Shown one piece after another: positions 31,854 through 40,457 of a stretch of DNA of 64,000 nt; the stretch's first letter is position 1, and the number at the start of each line of letters is the position of its first letter. The position numbers were made by a program, and so were the translations under genes. The notes under the pieces are model-generated. The model was given only the letters and a program-made list of their open reading frames with translations, did no database searches and was not told the origin of the DNA. Location of the stretch: positions 1,116,001 through 1,180,000 of the forward strand of contig CP117875.1 of assembly GCA_028736075.1 (NCBI GenBank). The letters are read 5' to 3'. Origin of the DNA: Chryseobacterium sp. KACC 21268 (GTDB taxonomy: Bacteria > Bacteroidota > Bacteroidia > Flavobacteriales > Weeksellaceae).

Positions 31854-31974
31854 CGCAAAGGCGGACTAACATCTTTTATTTATCAATTTCAAGTCGCCAA
31901 TTGGAATATTTTGTGATGCTTGATTTGCGACTTATAACGATTTGTGATTTAAATTCTCCTGCGCCTTTGCGTTA
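31851..31974. repeat. TAACGCAAAGGCG nested palindromic repeat
   Basis: TAACGCAAAGGCG (31851-31863) is exactly complementary to 31962-31974; inside, AAGTCGC (31891-31897) pairs with GCGACTT (31927-31933). The outer left arm starts on the stop codon of thiamine diphosphokinase. Half of a related word (ACTTTGCGTTAAA) lies at 4581-4593. Confidence 0.75.
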
Positions 31975-32071
31975 AAATATCATCATCATTTTTTATAGAA
32001 TTATTAACGTAGAAATTCAGTTTTTTTAATCATTTTTGTACCGTAAAACAATTAACTTTTTTTAGCCGGAT

Positions 32072-33463
32072 ATGAAAATAAAATATTCTGAACTAATTGA
32101 CCAAACGCTTTATTTTCCTACAGAAGAATTCAATGTAGAAGAGAATAATCTGAAATTCCACGATATCAACCTGATGGAAGTTGTGGAAAAATTCGGAACT
32201 CCTTTGAAGTTCAATTATTTACCAAAGATTTCTCAGAATATTGAAAGGGCAAAATTCTGGTTCAAAGAAGCTTTTGAAAAGAACGATTACCAAAAGACCT
32301 ACAGATATTGCTACTGCACGAAGTCCAGCCATTTCGCGTTCGTTGTAGAAGAAGCATTGAAGAATGACATCAGTCTGGAAACATCTTCTGCTTACGATAT
32401 GGACATCGTGAAATCCCTTTATGACAAAGGAAAAGTAGATAAAAGTATCGAAGTGATTTGTAATGGTTTCAAAACCGACGATTATTTGACGAAAATCTCA
32501 GATTTAATCAACAGCGGTTTCGAAAATATCACACCGATTCTGGATAATTATAGAGAGCTGGATAAGCTGACAGAAAGTATCGACAGGACTTTTGACATCG
32601 GAATCAGAATTGCTTCTGAGGAAGAACCGAAGTTCGAATTTTATACCTCAAGATTAGGAATCGGATACAAAGATATCATCCCATATTACAGCCAAAAAAT
32701 CGCTGAACATCCGAATGCGAGGCTGAAAATGCTTCACTTTTTCATCAATACCGGAATCAAGGACACGGCGTATTATTGGAACGAATTGTACAAATGTCTC
32801 CGCGTGTATGCAAGATTGAAAAAAATTGCGCCAGAAGTGGATTCATTGAATATTGGTGGTGGTTTTCCAATTAAAACTTCGCTTAATTTCGATTATGACT
32901 ATCAATATATGGTCAATGAGATTGTGTCTCAAATCAAGAAGTTCTGTGAAGAAGAAGGTGTTGAGGAACCAAATATCTACACGGAATTCGGAAGTTTTAC
33001 TGTTGGAGAGAGTGGAGGTCATTTGTATAAAATCATTTCTCAGAAACGTCAGAACGACAGAGAAAAATGGAATATGATTGATTCATCTTTTATGACGACT
33101 TTGCCGGACACTTGGGCGATTTCCCGTCATTTCATTATGTTGCCATTGAATCGTTGGGAAGATTCTTACGAAAGAGTTTTTCTTGGTGGACTGACTTGTG
33201 ATTCAGATGATTACTATAATTCTGAGCAACATACGAATGCGATTTATCTGCCGGTTTTCAATGAGACAAAATCTTTGTACATCGGATTTTTCCATACGGG
33301 CGCATATCAGGAAACGATTGGCGGTTACGGTGGTGTTCACCATTGTCTGATGCCTCAGCCAAAACATATTTTGATTGATAAAGATGAGGATGGGAATTTG
33401 ACTTACGAGCTTTTCCGTGAGGAGCAAAGGCCAGAAGATGTTTTGAAACTTTTGGGATATTAA
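32072..33463 (+). CDS. speA: Arginine decarboxylase, short Bacteroidota form
   Basis: 463 residues, PLP-dependent fold type III (alanine-racemase-like barrel plus beta domain). The PLP lysine is expected in YCYCTKSSHFAF; LNIGGGFPI binds the cofactor phosphate, and FLGGLTCDSDDY holds the Cys-Asp pair contacting substrate across the dimer. It would make agmatine for polyamine synthesis. It is much shorter than the Escherichia coli enzyme (about 650 residues) but this length is usual in Flavobacteriia. A related diaminopimelate or carboxynorspermidine decarboxylase is less likely. Confidence 0.82.
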   Translation: MKIKYSELIDQTLYFPTEEFNVEENNLKFHDINLMEVVEKFGTPLKFNYLPKISQNIERAKFWFKEAFEKNDYQKTYRYCYCTKSSHFAFVVEEALKNDISLETSSAYDMDIVKSLYDKGKVDKSIEVICNGFKTDDYLTKISDLINSGFENITPILDNYRELDKLTESIDRTFDIGIRIASEEEPKFEFYTSRLGIGYKDIIPYYSQKIAEHPNARLKMLHFFINTGIKDTAYYWNELYKCLRVYARLKKIAPEVDSLNIGGGFPIKTSLNFDYDYQYMVNEIVSQIKKFCEEEGVEEPNIYTEFGSFTVGESGGHLYKIISQKRQNDREKWNMIDSSFMTTLPDTWAISRHFIMLPLNRWEDSYERVFLGGLTCDSDDYYNSEQHTNAIYLPVFNETKSLYIGFFHTGAYQETIGGYGGVHHCLMPQPKHILIDKDEDGNLTYELFREEQRPEDVLKLLGY

Positions 33464-33528
33464 AGTATCAGATGATTTGAAATTCTAATCAATCAATTTT
33501 CATTTAACGGACTCTAAATTCTAAACAT

Positions 33529-33566
33529 AAAAAAAGGCTTTTCAATCTGAAAAGCCTTTTTTATTT
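33529..33566. terminator. Bidirectional terminator
   Basis: A 15-16-bp stem AAAAAAGGCTTTTCA / TGAAAAGCCTTTTTT with a three-base loop, T-rich on both sides, between speA and the convergent T9SS gene. Confidence 0.88.
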
Positions 33567-33578
33567 ATTAGAGAAAAC

Positions 33579-34850
33579 CTATTTTTTGATGATTTTCTCT
33601 GTCGTTTTTGTACCGTTGATATCGGTCATTATCAATAGATAATTTCCGCTTGCGATATTAGAAATGTCAAATTCTCTTTCTTTGGAATCTAGAGTTTTGA
33701 CTATTTTACCAGTATAATCGGAAAGCTTAATTTCTGTGAATTTTTTATCGGTATCAATCTTCAAATAATTGGAAACAGGATTAGGATAGACTGTAATCTT
33801 GTTTGATTTCAATAGATTCTCTACAGCCAATGATTTATCTTTTACAATCACAATTTTTCCTGTTGTCACGTTGGTGCCGTAGTTGTAGGAGTATGTTGTG
33901 AAAGCGTAGCAACCAGCGCCACAAGAAGTCATCGATTTTGTAGTTCCTTGAACGTTTGGAATTGGTGTACTGTCTTTCAGCAAGAAAGTATTTGGATTGA
34001 ATCTTTTGAAAGTGATATTGCCAGAAGAATATTCAGAACTTGCATACGCTACAGATTGAGTAGCTGTGTCAAATGCATTTGCGCCTGTTGTATTTGTAAA
34101 TTGACCCAGAAGGAATGGCGTTCCACCTGAGATATCAACCACTTTCCCGTCTGTCGAATACAAAAAATTACCTTCTCTTATAAAATCAACACTGAAGTTG
34201 GAAAAAAGATTGGGGTAAACAGTGCCTTGCGTTGCTCCTGAAGAAGTAATGTTGACTTTTCTCAAGCCAAATTCAGTAGTTTCGTTATTATATCCCCAAA
34301 GTAGATTGTTGCTTGCAAATTCGATTCTGTTGCTTCCGGTGTGATCTTGCGTGGTAGTCGGTCTTCTCACATCGTTGTCATAGATTGCAACGCCTTCATG
34401 TTTTGGAGAGAAACCTACATTTCTTCTAGAGATGGCAATTGTATTGGGATTTCCTGGCATCACCTCCATATCTTCTACAAACAAAGCTCCAAGCGAAGGA
34501 TCAGCTCCTAATGAGAATTGTAGATTTACAGATTTGCTGGCAATGTCCCACCTTCTTACCAGAGAGGCACTTTCAAAACCAACATACAGGTATTGATTGT
34601 TATCAGAAATGGCCAGTACATTTGGTTCGCTGCCAATGAAAAAAGTGTTTTCAAGAGTTTGGCTTACCGGATCGATGACGCCGATGCTGTTTCCGTTTGC
34701 TCCATTGGCACTTGGAATGCTGGCGTAGATTTTTTTTGCGTTAGAATCATAGATGACCTGATTGGCAATGATATCGAGGACTTTCACTTCTAGCTGAGCG
34801 TTGCAAAATAATCCTGCGAAAAGTAATGAAAATGATAGAGTTGTGCGCAT
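33579..34850 (-). CDS. T9SS cargo protein with YVTN-like beta-propeller
   Basis: 423 residues from the ATG at 34850: signal peptide ending FCNAQ, a seven-blade-like propeller (QVIYDSNAKKIYASIP, NVLAISDNNQYLYVGF, NTIAISRRNV), and a T9SS type A sorting domain from about residue 345 (ITVYPNPVSNYLKI to KIIKK). Expected to be exported across the outer membrane and anchored or released. No catalytic residues are apparent. An upstream in-frame TTG (34865) falls inside the -7 box at 34863-34870, which argues for the ATG. Confidence 0.88.
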   Translation of the reverse strand: MRTTLSFSLLFAGLFCNAQLEVKVLDIIANQVIYDSNAKKIYASIPSANGANGNSIGVIDPVSQTLENTFFIGSEPNVLAISDNNQYLYVGFESASLVRRWDIASKSVNLQFSLGADPSLGALFVEDMEVMPGNPNTIAISRRNVGFSPKHEGVAIYDNDVRRPTTTQDHTGSNRIEFASNNLLWGYNNETTEFGLRKVNITSSGATQGTVYPNLFSNFSVDFIREGNFLYSTDGKVVDISGGTPFLLGQFTNTTGANAFDTATQSVAYASSEYSSGNITFKRFNPNTFLLKDSTPIPNVQGTTKSMTSCGAGCYAFTTYSYNYGTNVTTGKIVIVKDKSLAVENLLKSNKITVYPNPVSNYLKIDTDKKFTEIKLSDYTGKIVKTLDSKEREFDISNIASGNYLLIMTDINGTKTTEKIIKK

Positions 34851-34862
34851 TAATTTTTTTTG

Positions 34863-34870
34863 CAAAAATA
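34863..34870 (-). promoter_or_regulatory. -7 box (TATTTTTG) of the T9SS propeller gene
   Basis: Exact TAnnTTTG match on the minus strand, giving a very short leader (about 6 nt) before the ATG at 34850. Confidence 0.45.
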
Positions 34871-34925
34871 CAGTTTTTATCTATAAGTGAATGACTTCCG
34901 ACTAAATTCTATGAACTTTAAATGT

Positions 34926-34960
34926 TAAAAAAAGCGTCCCGATATTTCAGGACGCTTTTT
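34926..34960 (-). terminator. Intrinsic terminator of the nitroreductase gene
   Basis: AAAAAGCGTCC (34929-34939) and GGACGCTTTTT (34950-34960) enclose a 10-base loop; on the minus strand the stem is followed by seven T. Confidence 0.88.
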
Positions 34961-34963
34961 AAT

Positions 34964-35596
34964 TTATTTGATTTCTGTGATGAATTCTTCGTTTGGTGTT
35001 CTGTATTTTTTCAGATTTACCAGCCAATCTCCGCTTGTGTCTCTGTAGCCTAAAGGTAACAGGACAACGCTTTTCAATCCTTTTTCTGCAAGTCCTAACA
35101 ATTCGTCAAGAGCTTGGTTGTTAAAACCTTCCATTGGCGTAGCGTCCACTTTTTGTTCAGCAGCGGCAGCGATTGCTAGTCCGAAGGAGATGTAAGCTTG
35201 TTTTGCAGCGTGCGTTGCGTGCCATTCGGTACCGAGTGGTTCATATGATCCCCAAAGATTTGCTTTGTAATCGTCCATCGTTTCGGTTGGAATTCCTCTT
35301 TCTTTTGTGGTTTTTTCGAAAACATCGGAAATACTGTTGTGAGAATAGCCGTCCCAAGCTGCCCAGACCAAAAGGTGAGAACCGTCCGTAATCTGAGCCT
35401 GCCCATAAGCGATTGGCTGAATTTTTTCCAATAATTCTTTATTGGTGATCACGAATAATCTGTAAGGTTGCAAACCAGATGATGAAGGCGCCAATCTTGC
35501 CGCTTCTATTATGTAATCTACTTTATCTTGAGGAACTGGTTCGCCGTTCATTTTCTTTGTTGCGTAGCGCCAGTTCAAATCTTCTAATAAACTCAT
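34964..35596 (-). CDS. NAD(P)H nitroreductase family protein
   Basis: 210 residues from the ATG at 35596. FMN-binding features of the NfsB-like family: RYATKKMNGEPV at the N-terminus, ARLAPSSSGLQPYRLFV, and VVLLPLGYRDTSGDW near the C-terminus. It reduces nitro compounds or quinones using NAD(P)H. The in-frame TTG at 35626 lies on the -7 box, so it is not used. The gene is divergent from an HxlR regulator, a common partner for such oxidoreductases. Confidence 0.9.
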   Translation of the reverse strand: MSLLEDLNWRYATKKMNGEPVPQDKVDYIIEAARLAPSSSGLQPYRLFVITNKELLEKIQPIAYGQAQITDGSHLLVWAAWDGYSHNSISDVFEKTTKERGIPTETMDDYKANLWGSYEPLGTEWHATHAAKQAYISFGLAIAAAAEQKVDATPMEGFNNQALDELLGLAEKGLKSVVLLPLGYRDTSGDWLVNLKKYRTPNEEFITEIK

Positions 35597-35623
35597 TGTC
35601 AATGATTTTTTAAATTGAGAGTA

Positions 35624-35631
35624 CAAAGTTA
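35624..35631 (-). promoter_or_regulatory. -7 box (TAACTTTG) of the nitroreductase gene
   Basis: Exact TAnnTTTG match on the minus strand, about 28 bases before the ATG; leader about 20 nt. Confidence 0.55.
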
Positions 35632-35651
35632 ATTAAGAAAAGTTTATTTTT

Positions 35652-35690
35652 GTAATGAAGTTACCAAAAGTTAGCATTACGAAAAAGTTA
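35652..35690. promoter_or_regulatory. Putative HxlR operator region
   Basis: GTAATG (35652-35657) and CATTAC (35675-35680) form an inverted pair, and AAGTTA is repeated at 35658, 35668 and 35685. The cluster lies directly upstream of the nitroreductase -7 box in the divergent promoter region, where a repressor would act on both genes. Confidence 0.4.
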
Positions 35691-35760
35691 TTGGATTGAT
35701 AATTAAATTGTTAACTAATCTTGGAATGTGATTTCTTATCATATGATATTAAAAAAATAA

Positions 35761-36111
35761 ATGATGAAAATAAAATGTTGTAAAACCAATATGATGGCGG
35801 TTCAGGATACAATGGATGTTTTGAAAGGCCGCTGGAAGATGCACATCATCGCCGCTCTGTGCTATAATAAAATGAGATTCTCCGACCTTCAGAAAGAAAT
35901 TGAAGGCATATCGGCTAAAATGCTGAGCAGCGAATTGAAAGATCTCGAAGTCAATCAATTGCTAAAGAGAACTGTTCTGAAAACCCAGCCAATCAGTGTA
36001 GAATATGAACTGACAGAGTATGGTTATACTTTAAAAAAAGTGATAGAAAATCTCGCCGATTGGGGAATCCAGCATCGAAAAAGGATTGTTGGCAAGGTGT
36101 TGGAAAGCTGA
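35761..36111 (+). CDS. HxlR family transcriptional regulator
   Basis: 116 residues, winged helix of the HxlR/MarR-like type: VLKGRWKMHIIAALCYNKMRFSDL, recognition region AKMLSSELKDLE, and the wing VEYELTEYGYTL. Two adjacent cysteines lie at positions 6 and 7. Bacterial HxlR members such as YodB sense quinones or diamide through an N-terminal cysteine and repress an adjacent nitroreductase; the same layout here suggests thiol-based control of the divergent nitroreductase (inference). Confidence 0.9.
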   Translation: MMKIKCCKTNMMAVQDTMDVLKGRWKMHIIAALCYNKMRFSDLQKEIEGISAKMLSSELKDLEVNQLLKRTVLKTQPISVEYELTEYGYTLKKVIENLADWGIQHRKRIVGKVLES

Positions 36112-36118
36112 TTTTATT

Positions 36119-36153
36119 TTGATCTAAATTGATCTTTTAAATTGGATTGATCT
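36119..36153. promoter_or_regulatory. Three direct TTGATCT repeats upstream of the TPR-AraC gene
   Basis: TTGATCT occurs at 36119, 36129 and 36147, spaced 10 and 18 bases, that is near helical phase. They end 44 bases before the regulator's ATG, a usual place for AraC-type binding sites. Confidence 0.4.
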
Positions 36154-36197
36154 AAGAATTTTTTATCTTTAATGCTTGTCTTTGATTTTTTCAAATA

Positions 36198-37682
36198 ATG
36201 CTGTTCAGAATTTTTTCTTTGCTGTTATTTTTGGTGTTTGCAGTGAATGTGAATGCCCAAATCAATGATGCTCAAAACCTGACAAAAGATGTCAGGTCCT
36301 TGATGTACAGTGATCCGGAAAAGGCGATCAAGACGGCGCAGTACATCGTTTCTAATCAGAGCTTTGGAACGCCAGATGATGTTTATAATGCCTTGCTTCT
36401 CCAGTCCGAGATCTATTTTAATTTAAAAAAATACAATGACGCTGTCATAAAGCTGATCTCTGCGGACAGAATATCAGGCAATGTTGATGATGATCTTCTC
36501 AAGGCTAAAAATGAGTATCTGATTGGAAAGCTCTATCTAGAACTTGGTTTTCTTGATGAGTATCAAGAGGCTATTGACGCTATCGATGCACATTCAAGAT
36601 CTATGAAGAAAGAGGAAGAAAAATCCTGCGTAGAGCTTTGGAAGAAAGAACTGGAAATTTTGAAGTTGTACCATCAAGGAAAATATAAAGAATGTCTTAA
36701 TGAAATTCAAAGTAGAATTAATAGTAAGTCAGATTTTGATTTGGCTTATAGTTCACGGTTACAGATCATTGAACTAAATATCGCAAATAACAAAACGAGT
36801 GATTTTCAAAGCTCCGAAAGTTACTTTCAGTTTCTGGCACAATTGAATAATCTGAAATCTGAGGTTAAGAGTGTGAACTTTAAAGAAGCTGATATTATTA
36901 CTTTAAAGAATCGATTTCCGCAATTCAATGATGGCGTTTTCTTTGCCGATGTTTACCGAGAATGGTCAAAAACTGCTTGTGCTAGTAATTCTGCCGACTG
37001 TTTTACTTCAAGGAAGGAGTATATTAAAATATTAAAATCGACACTTGCGGACAAGCAGGAAGCGAGAGTGAATATCATCAACCTCATCGATCAGAAGGAG
37101 AATTCTAAGATCCACAATCAGAAAGAATTTCAAAATAAGATTTTATTTCTTTTGGCTGCTATTGCTGCATTGTCTTTGGTCATCAGTCTGATCTATTATT
37201 TCATCATTAAAAACAGAATGAATGTTGCGACGATGGAATACGAAAAAGAGAATATTTCCAAAGAATACGAAAGGAAACTGAGCGATCAGCTGAAAGATTT
37301 CCAGGCAAGTCACGTCTTTACAATTCCGGAAAAGACGGAAAATCTGATACTTGCAAATCTTGAAACGTTTGAAAAAAGCAAAGATGTGAGAGATCCATCT
37401 CTGTCATTATCCGTCCTGGCCAAGCGGATGAATACGAATTCCAAATACTTGTCCGAGGTGATCAACAAGCACAAAGGCAAAAATTTCAATAATTACCTGA
37501 ATGAACTCAGGGTGAATTATATCGTGGAAAAATTAATTCAAAACCCTGAATATCTGCAATATAAAACCAGTTATCTGGCAGAAGAGGCTGGCTTTGCATC
37601 GCGCACTACCTTCACGACGATCTTCAAGAATGTGACCGGGAAAAGCCCGTCGCAGTTTATAGATGAACTTAAAAACAAATGA
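36198..37682 (+). CDS. Membrane TPR protein with C-terminal AraC-type HTH
   Basis: 494 residues: signal-like N-terminus (MLFRIFSLLLFLVFAVNVNAQ), a TPR-like helical region to about residue 310, one membrane segment (ILFLLAAIAALSLVISLIYYF, about 315-335), a coiled linker, and an AraC DNA-binding domain at 390-494 (LSVLAKRMNTNSKYLSEVI and EAGFASRTTFTTIFKNVTG). This makes a transmembrane one-component regulator: the outer TPR part would sense an envelope signal and the inner domain would bind DNA. It is followed after one base by a TPR protein of the same plan without the HTH. Nearby T9SS cargo genes are possible targets. Confidence 0.82.
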   Translation: MLFRIFSLLLFLVFAVNVNAQINDAQNLTKDVRSLMYSDPEKAIKTAQYIVSNQSFGTPDDVYNALLLQSEIYFNLKKYNDAVIKLISADRISGNVDDDLLKAKNEYLIGKLYLELGFLDEYQEAIDAIDAHSRSMKKEEEKSCVELWKKELEILKLYHQGKYKECLNEIQSRINSKSDFDLAYSSRLQIIELNIANNKTSDFQSSESYFQFLAQLNNLKSEVKSVNFKEADIITLKNRFPQFNDGVFFADVYREWSKTACASNSADCFTSRKEYIKILKSTLADKQEARVNIINLIDQKENSKIHNQKEFQNKILFLLAAIAALSLVISLIYYFIIKNRMNVATMEYEKENISKEYERKLSDQLKDFQASHVFTIPEKTENLILANLETFEKSKDVRDPSLSLSVLAKRMNTNSKYLSEVINKHKGKNFNNYLNELRVNYIVEKLIQNPEYLQYKTSYLAEEAGFASRTTFTTIFKNVTGKSPSQFIDELKNK

Positions 37683-37683
37683 T

Positions 37684-38763
37684 ATGAAGAAAGTTTTGTA
37701 CCTCTTGTTTTTGATGTTTTCAATTTTTGGTTTCTCACAGTCCGAAGCCAACTTGGAGAAGCAGATCACAGAAGTTGATAGGATGGCTTTTGTAGATCCG
37801 GATTCTGCTTTGGTAATGGTCAAAAAGCTGGAACCCAAGATCGATGATGATAAGCTGCAAAGCAAATTGTTGCTCGCAAAAGGTAGCGCCTATTCTGTCA
37901 AACATCTGTCGTCAGCGGCGTTGAGGTCAGGTTTTGAAGCATTGGATATTTCGCAGAAATCGCAGGATTCTCTGATGATGGTCAATACGTTGGGATTCAT
38001 CGGTAATCAATATTATATCCTTAAACTCAATAAGAAAGCCATCAATTATCTGAACAGGGCAGAGACGATCATCGATTTTCTGAAGGATGGTTCTCTGGAT
38101 CAGATGAGCGCGAATATTTATTTTGTGAAGGCCTTGATATACAAGGATAATTTGGATCCTGCATTTGCAATCACTTATTTTGATAAAGCGATCTTTGAGT
38201 ATAATAAAAATAATGACCGAAGTAGTTTGCTCAACAAAAATATCACCAAGATCCAGAAAGGTTATTCTTTGATAGATATTGGTAAAGCGGATGAAGCGGA
38301 GCAACTTTTCCTTGAGGTCATCAAAGAATCTGACCGTTACAAAATGGCTGAAGTTTCTGACTATGCGAAAGTAGGTTTGGCAATTACCTATGATAACAAA
38401 AAGGATTTTACCAAGGCCAATCAGATCTTATTGGAGACTGAGAAGAGAATTGGGAAGACGGGAAATATTGGACTTCTGACCGAGGTCTATGATGCGCTGA
38501 GTCAAAATTATCTCAATCAAAATAACGCTCCTCAGTATTTTTTTTACAACCAAAAGCTGGAAAAAAATCTGCTGACAAATGATAATGTAGAGGAAAGGTC
38601 TTTCTCCGAACTGCTCAGAAAAAACATAGAAACGCAAAATTCAGAATTTGATAATAATCAAAATTTGTTTTATTTGTTTGCGGTTTTGATAATTTTATTT
38701 ACCATCCTCAGCTTATTTTACATCAGAAAAAAGATTAATGTGCTAAAATCGGTAAAATATTAA
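37684..38763 (+). CDS. TPR membrane protein, HTH-less partner of the regulator
   Basis: 359 residues from the ATG at 37684 (TGATATG junction with the preceding gene). Signal peptide (MKKVLYLLFLMFSIFGFSQ), TPR-like repeats (ANIYFVKALIYKDNLDPAFA, SLIDIGKADEAEQLFLEVI), and one C-terminal membrane segment (LFYLFAVLIILFTILSLFYI) with only about 15 cytoplasmic residues. It resembles the sensor half of the upstream gene (compare VDRMAFVDPDSALVMVKKL with the latter's SLMYSDPEKAIKTAQYI) but has no output domain. It could modulate the regulator by heterodimerising (inference). Confidence 0.75.
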   Translation: MKKVLYLLFLMFSIFGFSQSEANLEKQITEVDRMAFVDPDSALVMVKKLEPKIDDDKLQSKLLLAKGSAYSVKHLSSAALRSGFEALDISQKSQDSLMMVNTLGFIGNQYYILKLNKKAINYLNRAETIIDFLKDGSLDQMSANIYFVKALIYKDNLDPAFAITYFDKAIFEYNKNNDRSSLLNKNITKIQKGYSLIDIGKADEAEQLFLEVIKESDRYKMAEVSDYAKVGLAITYDNKKDFTKANQILLETEKRIGKTGNIGLLTEVYDALSQNYLNQNNAPQYFFYNQKLEKNLLTNDNVEERSFSELLRKNIETQNSEFDNNQNLFYLFAVLIILFTILSLFYIRKKINVLKSVKY

Positions 38764-38889
38764 AATCCTTATTTGTTTTAGTTTATTCGTTTGGTAGTCA
38801 GTGATTTAATGCTTGATAAACGGTGTCTATATTCGTGTAAATTCGCTGATTCCAAACAGTAAAAGTTTTCTTTTAAACAATTTCGTAGT

Positions 38890-38897
38890 TACATTTG
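38890..38897 (+). promoter_or_regulatory. -7 box (TACATTTG) of the first T9SS cargo gene
   Basis: Exact TAnnTTTG match 23 bases before the ATG at 38920. Confidence 0.5.
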
Positions 38898-38919
38898 ATT
38901 ATAATTTAAAATCAAGAAT

Positions 38920-40350
38920 ATGAAATTGAAAAACGCTTTTTTTGCATCCCTACTTTTATCTGGAATGTTATCCGCACAGACTATTGCTATAGATACAACC
39001 GTTCCTAATAATCCTGCTGCTGAAAACAGTATCTTGGAATATTGGTATTGGGCTTACGGGATCAAAGTGACAGGAAGTGGTTTCGCTGCCAACTCTGCCA
39101 TCAAGTTTACATCCGTAGATCCTCAAGGTGGTTTGAGGTCTTTATCTTCTACTACAGATGCTACAGGAAATATCACTTTCCAGTTCAATGGCTGGACCAA
39201 TGTTTCACCATTAGGATATTACACTTTGAAAGTTGAAGACGCTTCTGGTAAGACAGCAACTGGAAACTATACCGTGATCAAGGATCCAAAAAGTGTCATT
39301 ACGGGAACTCCAACACCTGTAGAATTCAAGATGATGGATTTTGATTCTGGTTCTACGATCAAGGTTAAAAATCTGGTGCCTTACGGACAGGTCAAGATCA
39401 ATGTCGGAAATCCGGCGTCTGGTGCTTGGGAGCTGAATAAAGATGAAGAAATGTATGCTGACGGAAACGGAGAACTGGATATAGAATTAAACAGCAATTC
39501 CAGACTTTTTGCTCCAGCAGGAATGATCCCTCTTGAACCTATCGAAGGCAACTGGACCTTGAGCTATAATGACTGGTCTGGAGAAGGCCTGAAGGGAAGT
39601 ACAAAAATACGAGTGTTACCAAATAATCCGAGCACATCATCATACTGTGGCGCTTCGGCAATCACTTCTGAGCCGATCACTTCTATCACATTTGCTGACC
39701 TTGCTAATAATTCTGATCCAAATGCCGGTAGTTCTTATGAAAACTTCGTGTCCAAAGTTGGAAATATAGAAAGAGGAAAAGAGTACAAAATGACCGTGAA
39801 AGGTAATGCAGCAGGTTCTTGGAAAGTGAGCACCTTCACCGCTTTCATCGATTGGAACCAAAACGGAACGCTTGATAATGAGAACGAGATCTATAGAATT
39901 GGTTTTGTAAAAGGAAGCACTGGAATGGATGATATGTCAGCAGAACTTAACATCAAGGTTCCAGATAATGCAGTACTTGGAAATACAAGGTTAAGATTAC
40001 TAAAAGTGAATTCACCTTCTACTTTTGCGATGTTCTGGCCAACAGGTGCTTGCGGAAGTTACAACAATGGACAGGTTGAAGATTACACTTTGGCAGTGAA
40101 AGAAACTTTGGCTGTCAATGACGCATCCATCAACAAAATACAGTTGTATCCTAATCCTGTGAAAGATGTGTTGACGGTTTCTTCTAGCAAGAAAGTAAAC
40201 TCGATTTCTGTTTACAATGCTGCAGGACAGTTGGTGAAAACTACTCAGAATGCAAACACGGTGAATATGAGTAATCTTTCTGCAGGTGTTTATGTGGTGA
40301 AAACCGATGTAGAAGGTAAAACCGAAACTTCTAAAGTCATCAAGAAGTAA
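38920..40350 (+). CDS. T9SS cargo protein with GEVED domain
   Basis: 476 residues: signal peptide (to MLSAQ), an Ig-like N-terminal half, a GEVED domain at about 243-390 (YCGASAITSEPI through GQVEDYTLAV) with DWNQNGTLDNENE as a probable calcium loop, and a T9SS type A sorting domain from about residue 407 (IQLYPNPVKDVLTV to KVIKK). It should be surface-exposed or secreted, for adhesion or substrate binding. It has its own promoter box and terminator. It and the next two genes share near-identical sorting domains. Confidence 0.88.
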   Translation: MKLKNAFFASLLLSGMLSAQTIAIDTTVPNNPAAENSILEYWYWAYGIKVTGSGFAANSAIKFTSVDPQGGLRSLSSTTDATGNITFQFNGWTNVSPLGYYTLKVEDASGKTATGNYTVIKDPKSVITGTPTPVEFKMMDFDSGSTIKVKNLVPYGQVKINVGNPASGAWELNKDEEMYADGNGELDIELNSNSRLFAPAGMIPLEPIEGNWTLSYNDWSGEGLKGSTKIRVLPNNPSTSSYCGASAITSEPITSITFADLANNSDPNAGSSYENFVSKVGNIERGKEYKMTVKGNAAGSWKVSTFTAFIDWNQNGTLDNENEIYRIGFVKGSTGMDDMSAELNIKVPDNAVLGNTRLRLLKVNSPSTFAMFWPTGACGSYNNGQVEDYTLAVKETLAVNDASINKIQLYPNPVKDVLTVSSSKKVNSISVYNAAGQLVKTTQNANTVNMSNLSAGVYVVKTDVEGKTETSKVIKK

Positions 40351-40380
40351 CATACCTCAAAAAAATCATAATTATTTTCT

Positions 40381-40421
40381 CGGCTATTGTTCAATATCTA
40401 TTTTTCAATAGCCGGTTTTTT
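40381..40421 (+). terminator. Intrinsic terminator
   Basis: CGGCTATTG (40381-40389) pairs with CAATAGCCG (40406-40414), loop of 16 bases, then six T. Ends the first T9SS cargo gene. Confidence 0.75.
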
Positions 40422-40457
40422 AGTGCCCAATTTTAACTATCAATCTAACTAACTTAT

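Noticed and set aside
33579-34865. TTG start at 34865 for the T9SS propeller protein
   Set aside because: It overlaps the -7 box at 34863-34870; ATG at 34850 directly precedes the signal peptide.
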